DNA of 64,000 nucleotides from positions 4,024-68,023 of the forward strand of contig JAVXND010000011.1 of the NCBI GenBank assembly GCA_036645955.1, read 5' to 3'. The position numbers were made by a program, and so were the translations under genes. The DNA is from Limiplasma sp036645955 (GTDB lineage Bacteria > Bacillota > Clostridia > Christensenellales > Aristaeellaceae). The notes under the pieces are model-generated. The model searched no databases, was not told where the DNA came from, and was given only the letters and a program-made list of their open reading frames with translations. Shown here piece by piece: positions 50,165 to 58,394 of the stretch (the stretch's first letter is position 1; every line of letters begins with the position of its first letter).

Positions 50165-52009
50165 ATGACTTACGATTTGGACGCCCTATTTTCCCGTGTG
50201 GAAAAGCCCGCACGTTATACGGGCTGTGAAATGAACGCAACCACAAAGCCATTTGATTCGGCTGAAGTTACTTTTGCGTTTTGCTTTCCCGATACCTATG
50301 AGGTGGCCATGAGCCATCTTGGAATGAAAATCCTTTATGGAATTTTGAACGATCTTCCCTATGCACTGTGTGAGCGCTGCTGCATGCCCTGTGCGGACAT
50401 GCTTGCCGAAATGAAAAAAGAGGAGGTTCCGCTTTTTTCGCTGGAAAGCCGCACACAGCTCAGCCAATTTGATATTGTAGGCTTTACGCTTCAATATGAA
50501 ATGAGCTATACCAACATTTTAGAAATGCTTCATTTAGGTCGTGTGCCCGTGAAGGCGGCTGAACGCGGGGAGCAGGACCCCATTGTGGTAGCGGGCGGCC
50601 CCTGCGCATTTAACCCAGAGCCTTTGCACCTCTTTATGGATGCCTTTATGATTGGCGATGGGGAAGAGGTAATCATCAGCCTGACCGACATCATCAACGA
50701 TTGTAAGAAAAATCATATTCCGCGAAAAGAATGCTTGCGCCGTCTGGCAAAGCTTGAAGGCGTATATGTGCCTTCTCTTTATGAAGCATCATACAACGAA
50801 GATGGCACCTTAAAAAGCCTTACACCCATTGACGACGTGGCACCTGCTCGTGTGCGCAAATGCATCGTAACCGATTTAAACACGGCGTATGCGCCCGTAC
50901 ATCCGCCAGTGCCGTATGTGCAGGTGGTTTTTGACCGCATCATGCTTGAAATTATGCGCGGCTGTACACGCGGCTGTCGTTTTTGCCAAGCGGGTATGCT
51001 TTATCGGCCTGTGCGTGAACGCAGTGTGGAAACACTGGTGGAAATGGCCAAACAAACGGTCAAAAACACGGGCTATGAAGAAATCTCCCTTTCATCGCTT
51101 TCTTCAAGCGATTATTCTTGCCTATCCGAATTGGCAAAACGCCTTTCGGAGGAGCTGGAGGATCAGCGCGTGTCGCTTTCGTTGCCAAGCCTGCGCGTGG
51201 ATAAATTTGTGCAGGATACTTTGACGCACACCCAAAAGGTGAAGAAAAGCAGCATAACCTTCGCGCCCGAGGCAGGAAGTCAGCGCCTTCGCGACGTGAT
51301 CAACAAAAATGTGACAGACGAAGATTTGGTCACCACCCTCACCAATGCTTTTTCAAATGGTTGGAATGCGGTAAAGCTTTATTTCATGATGGGCTTGCCC
51401 ACGGAAACAGACGAGGACTTGGCAGGAATTGCCGAGGTGGCAAAGTCGGCGGCTGGCGCCTATTATGCCGTACCCAGAGAAAAACGCGTGAAGGGGTTAC
51501 GCATCACATGCAGTACGGCGGTGTTTGTTCCCAAGCCCTTTACCCCCTTTCAGTGGTGCGCACAGGATGAGCCTGAAGTGGTTCAGCGTAAACAGCGCAT
51601 GGTTCGCGACCTGTTCAGACCCCTTCGCACCGCAAATTTCAACTATCACGATTCATCTGTAAGCCGTATGGAAGCTTGCTTTGCGGTGGGCGATCGCCGC
51701 CTTGCCAACGTGCTTTACCGCGCGTGGGAGCTTGGCTGTATCCTAGACGGCTGGACGGAGTATTTCCGCTATGATTTATGGTTGCAGGCTTTTCAAGACT
51801 GCGGACTATCCATCGCTTTTTACGCCCATCGCGTGCGCGGCTTTGATGAGGTTTTGCCATGGGATCATATTGACGCAGGCATTTCAAAAGCGTTTTTAAA
51901 GCGCGAGTATGAAAAAGCCCTGTCTGGCGAAACCACAAAGGATTGTCGCGAGGGCTGCAATGGCTGCGGATTGCAAGCTCGTAAAGGAGTGTGCAAGGGA
52001 TGCGAATGA
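50165..52009 (+). CDS. TIGR03960-family B12-binding radical SAM protein
   Basis: 614 residues. A B12-binding-like N-terminus (about 60-230, with FPDTYEVAMSHLGM) precedes a radical SAM core with the cluster motif CTRGCRFCQAGMLYRP near residue 263 (C-x4-Cys variant CTRGCRFC). The C-terminus is Cys-rich (CREGCNGCG and CKGCE). The family is usually next to a DUF2344 partner and rng, exactly as here. Its reaction is not known to me. The ATG has GAGGAGG. Confidence 0.9.
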   Translation: MTYDLDALFSRVEKPARYTGCEMNATTKPFDSAEVTFAFCFPDTYEVAMSHLGMKILYGILNDLPYALCERCCMPCADMLAEMKKEEVPLFSLESRTQLSQFDIVGFTLQYEMSYTNILEMLHLGRVPVKAAERGEQDPIVVAGGPCAFNPEPLHLFMDAFMIGDGEEVIISLTDIINDCKKNHIPRKECLRRLAKLEGVYVPSLYEASYNEDGTLKSLTPIDDVAPARVRKCIVTDLNTAYAPVHPPVPYVQVVFDRIMLEIMRGCTRGCRFCQAGMLYRPVRERSVETLVEMAKQTVKNTGYEEISLSSLSSSDYSCLSELAKRLSEELEDQRVSLSLPSLRVDKFVQDTLTHTQKVKKSSITFAPEAGSQRLRDVINKNVTDEDLVTTLTNAFSNGWNAVKLYFMMGLPTETDEDLAGIAEVAKSAAGAYYAVPREKRVKGLRITCSTAVFVPKPFTPFQWCAQDEPEVVQRKQRMVRDLFRPLRTANFNYHDSSVSRMEACFAVGDRRLANVLYRAWELGCILDGWTEYFRYDLWLQAFQDCGLSIAFYAHRVRGFDEVLPWDHIDAGISKAFLKREYEKALSGETTKDCREGCNGCGLQARKGVCKGCE

Positions 52010-52683
52010 TTGTTATATTTGAAAAAGGTACGGAGCTTCGCTATATCGGGCATTTGGATTTAATGCGCCTGATGCAGCGTGCGCTTCGCCGAAGCGGCTT
52101 GCCCATCCAGTATTCAAACGGCTTTAATCCGCATATTCGTTTAAGCTTTGCCGCACCCCTGAGCGTTGGCGTGGTTGGCCTGCGGGAGCTGATGGAGGTA
52201 CCGCTTATAGAGGCTGTAGCACCCGATGCTTTTATTACCGCAATGAATCAGGTTTTGCCAAGCTGTCTTCAAATCAAAGCCTGCAAACCCATGCAGGAGG
52301 ATACTCAAACGCTCATGGCGCTTGTGGGCGGCTCGCGCTATACCATTCGTTTCGGACATGGCGCAAACGAGGATGCCGCCATTCAAAAATTTGACGCGTT
52401 TATGAGCCTTCCGGAATATATGGCGACTCGTAAAACCAAGAGCGGCGAAAACCCTTGCGATATCAGAGCATTTGTAAAGTCTGCCCATGTTGAAAATACA
52501 AATGAGGCATATGCCATCCATATGGAAACCATCTGCACGGCGGCAGGTGCGCTCAAGCCTTCCCTGTGGCTGGAATGCTTGTGCGAATTTGCGCAGGTGG
52601 AGCCCTTTTCGCGCGTGATTTATCGCGATGCAATTTTGAGCGCAAAAAAGGACGGAACCCTTGTGCCGTTGGAGGAGCTTTGA
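52000..52683 (+). CDS. TIGR03936-family radical SAM-associated protein (DUF2344)
   Basis: About 227 residues. It opens with the family block VIFEKGTELRYIGHLDLMRLMQRALRR, then SNGFNPHIRLSFAAPLSVGV. Its gene overlaps the end of the TIGR03960 gene by 10 bp, and the two proteins probably act together. In some genomes they are fused. AAAGGAG precedes the start. ATG 52006 and GTG 51991 are alternatives. Confidence 0.9.
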   Translation: MRMIVIFEKGTELRYIGHLDLMRLMQRALRRSGLPIQYSNGFNPHIRLSFAAPLSVGVVGLRELMEVPLIEAVAPDAFITAMNQVLPSCLQIKACKPMQEDTQTLMALVGGSRYTIRFGHGANEDAAIQKFDAFMSLPEYMATRKTKSGENPCDIRAFVKSAHVENTNEAYAIHMETICTAAGALKPSLWLECLCEFAQVEPFSRVIYRDAILSAKKDGTLVPLEEL

Positions 52684-52684
52684 T

Positions 52685-53884
52685 ATGCCTGAACCCATGC
52701 GCATTCTTGTGCGTGCCTCGCCGGAAACCTCACGCATTGCCCTTTTGGACGAGCGTGGACTTTGCGAGTTTTATCAAGAGGAAGCAAGCGCCGAAAGCTT
52801 GGTTGGCGCTATTTTTTTGGGACGCGTTGAACGCGTTCTGCCCGATGTAAAGGCGGCGTTTATCCGCATCGGTTTGCCTCTCAACGGCTTTTTGCCCCTC
52901 AAGGAATCCGAAAGCTACCACAGGCAGCAGGGCAATCGGCCGTTGATGAGCGGGCAAGAGCTGTTGGTACAGGTGAAGAAGGACCCAAAGGGCGGGAAGG
53001 GCGCGTTTCTCACCCGTGACATTGCCCTGCCAGGGCAATATGTACTGCTGATGCCCAACAACCTTTTCATCGGTACCAGCAAGCGCTTTGAAGCGGATAG
53101 TGACCGCAAGCGTGCGCATGCGTTAGGCAAGGAAATAGCCAGTGAGCGCTTCGGGTTGATTGTGCGCCATGCCGCGCTTTTTGCCTCTCGTGAGGAAATA
53201 CAAAATGAAGTAACGGCTCTGTGGGAGCTTTGGCAAGGCATTGCGCAAAAAGCGGAATATCAAAAGGCTCCCGCGCAAATGCACCGCGAGCCCTCCATGC
53301 TTTCCGTACTGCTGCGAGATTACACGGCAAGGCACAGCATAGAGGTAGCCGCCAATGTGCCGCGCCCTCATGACATTGCGGAGGATGTTCCTTGGCAATG
53401 CCTGCCAGCGGTTGAGCTTGAAGCCTTATGGCAGGGCAAGCGGATTGACGCAGAGCTTTCAAAAGCACTCAACCGCCGCGTAGAGCTTGCACAAGGCGGA
53501 AGCTTGGTGATTGACGAGCGTGAGGCATTGCAAACCGTTGATTTAAACAGCGGAAGCGTTGTAAAAGCGGTTGGGGAGGAAGCACTGCCCCTTGCCCAAA
53601 ACCTGCAAGCGGTGCCTGAAATTGCGCGTCAAATCAGACTGCGGAATTTAAGCGGTATTTTGCTTGTGGATTTTATCGACATGTCAAGCGACGAGGAACG
53701 CGCACAAGTGCAAGAGGCCATGACCGAGGCCGTGCGGGACGATCGGGTCAAAACAGTCGTGCACGGCTTTACAAGCCTTGGGCTTTTGGAAATGACGCGC
53801 AAGCGCACACGCGACACCTTGCGAGATTCACTTACAGAGCCTTGCCAATACTGCCACGAGAGCGGCCGCATGCTTCGCGGCTGA
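52685..53884 (+). CDS. rng: Ribonuclease E/G family protein
   Basis: 399 residues. A short N-terminus is followed by an S1-like segment (FLGRVERVLPDVKAAFIRIG and the PLKESE region), and the RNase E/G catalytic domain with VDLNSGS and LVDFIDMS carrying the acidic metal ligands. A C-terminal zinc-link CQYCHESGR is present. It cleaves rRNA precursors or mRNA. The start at 52685 has GGAGGAG about 7 bp before it. It is somewhat short, with no C-terminal scaffold, consistent with RNase G. The usual rplU-rpmA genes do not follow; miaB does. Confidence 0.92.
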   Translation: MPEPMRILVRASPETSRIALLDERGLCEFYQEEASAESLVGAIFLGRVERVLPDVKAAFIRIGLPLNGFLPLKESESYHRQQGNRPLMSGQELLVQVKKDPKGGKGAFLTRDIALPGQYVLLMPNNLFIGTSKRFEADSDRKRAHALGKEIASERFGLIVRHAALFASREEIQNEVTALWELWQGIAQKAEYQKAPAQMHREPSMLSVLLRDYTARHSIEVAANVPRPHDIAEDVPWQCLPAVELEALWQGKRIDAELSKALNRRVELAQGGSLVIDEREALQTVDLNSGSVVKAVGEEALPLAQNLQAVPEIARQIRLRNLSGILLVDFIDMSSDEERAQVQEAMTEAVRDDRVKTVVHGFTSLGLLEMTRKRTRDTLRDSLTEPCQYCHESGRMLRG

Positions 53885-53902
53885 CGAAAGGAAGCAAGCA
53901 CA

Positions 53903-55309
53903 GTGGAACACAAACCCGTTTATGTTACCCAAGAGGAACGGCAGCAGCAGGAGGCGGCCATTCAAGCCATCCTTCATTTGCCAAACCGTCCTCAAAGCTT
54001 TCACATTGTTACCTACGGCTGTCAAATGAACGCACACGACAGTGAAAAGCTTGCAGGCTTGTTGCTTCAAATGGGAATGCTAGAAGCAGATGATCGCAGG
54101 CATGCGGATCTCGTCCTGTTTAACACCTGCTGTGTGCGTGACAATGCAGAGCGCCGCGCACTTGGAAATGTGAATTGGCTCAAGCAGCTCAAAAAGGATA
54201 AACCAAAGCTGCTCATTGGCGTGTGCGGCTGCATGGTGCAGCAGCCGCTCATGGCTGAAAAAATACTCAAGCAATACAAGTTTATTGATTTGGCTTTTGG
54301 CACGCACAATCTGCATACATTGCCCCAGCTTCTGTTAACGCTTTTAACAGAGGAAAAACGTGTGGTGAGCGTAACGCAATGTGAAAACCTGATTGCGGAA
54401 GGCTTGCCGGTAAAACGCCTCAATTCATATCACGCCTATATCACCATTATGTACGGCTGTGACAACTTCTGCTCTTACTGTATTGTACCCTATGTACGAG
54501 GGCGGGAGCGCTCACGCCAAGCCTCCGATATATTGCGCGAGGCTGAACAATTGCTTCGTGGCGGCGTGCAAGAAATTATGCTATTGGGGCAGAATGTAAA
54601 CAGCTATGGGAACGGCTCTGAAAACGGCGATACCTTCCCCAAATTGCTAAAGGCACTGGATGAAATGGGCATTCCCCGCATTCGCTTTATGACCTCACAC
54701 CCCAAGGATTTAAGCGATGAGCTCATTGAGGTAATGGCAGGCGGCAAGCATATTTGCAATCACCTGCACCTGCCCATTCAAAGCGGAAACGATGAAATTC
54801 TGCGCCTCATGAACCGCCGCTATACACGCGAGGATTATCTGCGCAAGGTAGAAAAGCTCCGCGCCAGCATTCCTGGAATAGGCCTCACCACAGACTTTAT
54901 TGTGAGCTTTCCAGGGGAAACCGAAGCACAGTTTGAGGATACCTGTTCGCTTGTGCGTGAGGTTGGGTTTGATTCGGCGTTTACATTCATCTATTCCCCT
55001 CGCGCAGGTACCAAAGCGGCCGCTATGCAAGGCATGATTGAAAAAGAAGTGACCACGCAGCGCTTCAACAGGCTTGTGGCCGAGGTGGAAGCCTCCGCCG
55101 CAAAGGTGTACCAAAATTTGCTTGGAAAGCGCGAGATGGTACTGGTAGAAGGGCTTTCCAAACGCGATGAGCACATGGTAGCCGGTAAAGGCGCACGCAA
55201 TGTGACCATCGTGCTACCCGGCGATATCCAAGATGTTGGCAAAATCATTCCCGTAACCATTACCTCCGCCGCAACCAATACGTTGCGTGCGGAAAGATTA
55301 GAAAGGTGA
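53903..55309 (+). CDS. miaB: tRNA-2-methylthio-N6-dimethylallyladenosine synthase
   Basis: 468 residues. The UPF0004 N-terminus carries three cluster Cys (TYGCQMNAHDSE, FNTCCVRDNA, GCMVQQP). The radical SAM cluster is YGCDNFCSYCIVPYVRGRE, and a TRAM domain ends the protein. It adds the 2-methylthio group to i6A37 of tRNA, acting on the product of MiaA, which is encoded 5 kb downstream in the same run. The start is GTG at 53903 with GAAAGGAAG upstream. Confidence 0.96.
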   Translation: MEHKPVYVTQEERQQQEAAIQAILHLPNRPQSFHIVTYGCQMNAHDSEKLAGLLLQMGMLEADDRRHADLVLFNTCCVRDNAERRALGNVNWLKQLKKDKPKLLIGVCGCMVQQPLMAEKILKQYKFIDLAFGTHNLHTLPQLLLTLLTEEKRVVSVTQCENLIAEGLPVKRLNSYHAYITIMYGCDNFCSYCIVPYVRGRERSRQASDILREAEQLLRGGVQEIMLLGQNVNSYGNGSENGDTFPKLLKALDEMGIPRIRFMTSHPKDLSDELIEVMAGGKHICNHLHLPIQSGNDEILRLMNRRYTREDYLRKVEKLRASIPGIGLTTDFIVSFPGETEAQFEDTCSLVREVGFDSAFTFIYSPRAGTKAAAMQGMIEKEVTTQRFNRLVAEVEASAAKVYQNLLGKREMVLVEGLSKRDEHMVAGKGARNVTIVLPGDIQDVGKIIPVTITSAATNTLRAERLER

Positions 55310-55316
55310 ACTGAAA

Positions 55317-55727
55317 ATGGAAAAGGTATTGAATCAGGCAGAGCTATTGGCGGAGTCTATTTTGGAGAGCGAAGAGTATATCAACATGCGTTTGAGCGAG
55401 CAAGCCGCCATGAAAAACGAGGACGCAACCCGCTTGGTTGCCGAGTACAGCGAAAAGCGTGAAGATGTAGAAAAAATTCTAGCGGATGCGAACATGGATC
55501 ATGCGGCGCTGGCAGCGGCAGGCGAAGCGCTTGAAAACGCTGAAAAGTCGATTGACCAAAACGAACTGCTTAAGAAGATGCGCGACACCCGTGAAGCATT
55601 TTCAGACATGATGAAAAAAGTAAACGCCATCATCAAATATGTGGTGACGGGTGAAGAAGAGGAAGAAGCACACAGCTGTTCTGGTTCCTGTGAAAGCTGT
55701 GGCGGCGGGTGCGGACATCAGCATTAA
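55317..55727 (+). CDS. YlbF-family regulator with Cys-rich C-terminal tail
   Basis: 136 residues. A helical YlbF/YmcA-type domain (about 1-110: AELLAESILESEEY, ILADANMDHAALAAAGEAL) is followed by an acidic linker EEEEEAHS and a tail CSGSCESCGGGCGHQH. In Bacillus, YlbF-YmcA-YaaT forms a cluster-bound complex that affects RNase Y and phosphorelay. The four Cys and two His here could bind metal or an Fe-S cluster. It sits between miaB and mutS, with AAAGGTG before the ATG. Confidence 0.85.
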   Translation: MEKVLNQAELLAESILESEEYINMRLSEQAAMKNEDATRLVAEYSEKREDVEKILADANMDHAALAAAGEALENAEKSIDQNELLKKMRDTREAFSDMMKKVNAIIKYVVTGEEEEEAHSCSGSCESCGGGCGHQH

Positions 55728-55779
55728 TGCTGGATAGCTCCCATACAAAAGCAACCTCTTTACGAAAGGAAGCGAGCTT

Positions 55780-58377
55780 GTGGCAGGCGTAACCCCCATG
55801 ATGCAACAATACTTGGATATTAAGCAAAGGCATAAAGACTGCATCCTCTTTTTTCGTCTCGGAGATTTTTATGAGATGTTTTATGAGGATGCCGCGCTTG
55901 CGTCCAAGGAATTGGAGCTTACGCTCACGGGTAAGGACTGCGGCTTGAGCGAACGCGCACCCATGTGCGGCATTCCTTTTCATGCGGCAGAGGTTTATAT
56001 CACACGCTTGATTGACAAAGGCTATAAGGTTGCCATTTGTGAACAGCTTACCGATCCAGCTCTTAGCAAGGGGCTGGTAGAGCGGGATGTGATCCGTATC
56101 ATCACCCCCGGCACGGTGGTGGATCCCGCTATGCTTGATGAAAAAACAAGCAACTACGTGCTCTGCGTTGCGTTTATGGCCAAATCAGCCTCGCTTGCTT
56201 ATGCAGATGTAAGCACAGGTGAGCTGGTTGCTCATTGCTTGATTGATTTTGATAAATCCTTGAAGGACGAGCTCATGCGCATTCGGCCTCATGAAATTGT
56301 TGCAAGCAGCTTGGAACAGCTCACGCCCTACTTAACCGAGGACGTGAGCCTGACCACCCTGCCTGACAGTGCCTTTCAAAAAAAGAGTGCGCTTGTTGAA
56401 ATTTACAGCCATTTTAAGGTGCAAACTGTTACATCGCTTGGCTTGGATGAAAAGGATAAGCGAGTGATTTCGGTAGGTGCCTTGCTTCGCTATTTAAATG
56501 ATACGCAAAAAAACAGCCTGAGCCACATAACCCAGCTCACCCTTTACCAAGGTGAGGACACCATGTTTTTGGATCGCATGACGCGCCGCAATCTGGAATT
56601 AACGGAAAGTCTGCGGGGCGGTGAGCGCAAAGGCTCCCTGCTGTGGCTGTTGGATGAAACACATACAGCCATGGGCGCGCGTTTGCTTCGCACATGGGTA
56701 GAAAATCCAATTTTGAGCATGGAACGCATTCAGGCGCGTTTGGATGCGGTGGAGGCCTTCTACAAGAACTTCATGACGGCGGAGGAGCTTGGGCAGTCGC
56801 TTGCAAACGTTGCGGACATGGAACGGTTGCTGAGCAAAATCAGCTATAACAGCATTACCGCAAGGGATTGCTTGGCCTTACTGCGCTCCCTGCGAAGTGT
56901 AGCGCCTGTAAAGGAGCTTCTTGCACAGTTTGAAGCATTGCCCATTGCGGTGCTTGCACGCACGCTCACCCCCCTTGACACGCTTTGCGAGCTTCTTGAG
57001 CGTGCCATCAACCCAGATGCGCCTCTTACCTTGGGGGAAGGCGGCGTAATCAGGGACGGCTACCATGCAGAGCTTGATGAATACCGAAACGCGGCCACCT
57101 GCGGCAAGCAATGGGTGCTGGACATGGAAGCTGCCGAGCGGCAAGAAACGGGCATTAAGAACCTAAAGATCCAGTACAACCGTGTTTTTGGTTTTTACAT
57201 TGAGGTGACCAAGAGCTATTTAAGCCAAGTACCCCTGCGCTATACACGCAAACAAACCCTTGCCAATTGCGAGCGATATATAACGCCTGAGCTACAAGAT
57301 ATTGAGCGGAAAATCACGGGGGCACAGCAAGCCTCCTTGGCGCTGGAAAGCACCTTGTTTGCAGAAATTCGTGAAGCCATTGCGCAGGAAATCGGAGCTA
57401 TTCAGCAAAATGCGCTTGCCCTTAAAACAGCGGATGCACTTTTATCCTTGGCCAAGGTGGCGCGTGAAAATGGTTACGTAAAACCCACGCTCAACGAGCA
57501 TGGCGAGCTAACCATCATAGAAGGCAGGCATCCCATTGTAGAGCGCATGATGGTAGATAACCCCTTTGTGCCAAACGATGTGAAGCTGGATACGGATGAA
57601 AACCGTATGCTCATTATCACAGGCCCCAACATGGCTGGCAAGAGCACCTATATGCGGCAAGTGGCGCTGATTACACTCATGGCGCATATCGGTAGCTTTG
57701 TGCCCGCTCAAAGCGCGGAAATCAGCCTGTGCGACCGTATTTTTACGCGCATTGGTGCATCGGATGATTTGGCAGGCGGGCAAAGCACCTTCATGGTGGA
57801 AATGAGTGAAACAGCGGCGATTTTGCGAAATGCAACCTCCAAATCCCTTGTGATATTGGACGAAATTGGGCGCGGAACCAGCACCTTTGACGGGCTTGCC
57901 ATTGCGTGGGCGGTGGTTGAATATTTGCTGGACACAAAGCGCATAGGCGCTAAAACACTTTTTGCAACGCATTACCATGAACTAAGCGAGCTGGAAGGCC
58001 GCTTTGCAGGCGTAAAAAACTACTGCATCACTGTGATGGAGCGCGGCGAGGATGTGATTTTCCTGCGCAAGATCATGCCGGGCGGTGCGGATAAAAGCTA
58101 CGGCGTGCATGTGGCGCGGCTTGCGGGCGTACCTGCCCCCGTGGTGGCGCGCGCACACGAAATTCAAGCAAGGCTTGAAGTAAGCGATATCAACCAAGAA
58201 ACCATATCGTCCAATATCATGGAAAAGAAAAAGAAGCAGGAGAAGCAAACGGATCTGTTTCATTTGGCGCAGGATGATTTGGTTGAAGAGCTTCAAAATA
58301 TGGATGTGCTATCCATCACACCCATGGATGCACTCAACCTTCTATTTAAACTGCGCGAAAAGGCGCGGCGACTGTAA
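55780..58377 (+). CDS. mutS: DNA mismatch repair protein MutS
   Basis: 865 residues. The N-terminal mismatch-recognition domain includes the family's TPMMQQYLDIK and the Phe-x-Glu motif in FFRLGDFYEMF. The C-terminal ATPase has Walker A GPNMAGKST (about 615-623), and DEIGRGTSTFDG and TLFATHYHEL. It binds mismatches and recruits MutL. The start is GTG at 55780 with AAAGGA upstream, giving the typical MutS N-terminus. Confidence 0.97.
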   Translation: MAGVTPMMQQYLDIKQRHKDCILFFRLGDFYEMFYEDAALASKELELTLTGKDCGLSERAPMCGIPFHAAEVYITRLIDKGYKVAICEQLTDPALSKGLVERDVIRIITPGTVVDPAMLDEKTSNYVLCVAFMAKSASLAYADVSTGELVAHCLIDFDKSLKDELMRIRPHEIVASSLEQLTPYLTEDVSLTTLPDSAFQKKSALVEIYSHFKVQTVTSLGLDEKDKRVISVGALLRYLNDTQKNSLSHITQLTLYQGEDTMFLDRMTRRNLELTESLRGGERKGSLLWLLDETHTAMGARLLRTWVENPILSMERIQARLDAVEAFYKNFMTAEELGQSLANVADMERLLSKISYNSITARDCLALLRSLRSVAPVKELLAQFEALPIAVLARTLTPLDTLCELLERAINPDAPLTLGEGGVIRDGYHAELDEYRNAATCGKQWVLDMEAAERQETGIKNLKIQYNRVFGFYIEVTKSYLSQVPLRYTRKQTLANCERYITPELQDIERKITGAQQASLALESTLFAEIREAIAQEIGAIQQNALALKTADALLSLAKVARENGYVKPTLNEHGELTIIEGRHPIVERMMVDNPFVPNDVKLDTDENRMLIITGPNMAGKSTYMRQVALITLMAHIGSFVPAQSAEISLCDRIFTRIGASDDLAGGQSTFMVEMSETAAILRNATSKSLVILDEIGRGTSTFDGLAIAWAVVEYLLDTKRIGAKTLFATHYHELSELEGRFAGVKNYCITVMERGEDVIFLRKIMPGGADKSYGVHVARLAGVPAPVVARAHEIQARLEVSDINQETISSNIMEKKKKQEKQTDLFHLAQDDLVEELQNMDVLSITPMDALNLLFKLREKARRL

Positions 58378-58394
58378 AGCAAAGGAGAATCGCG

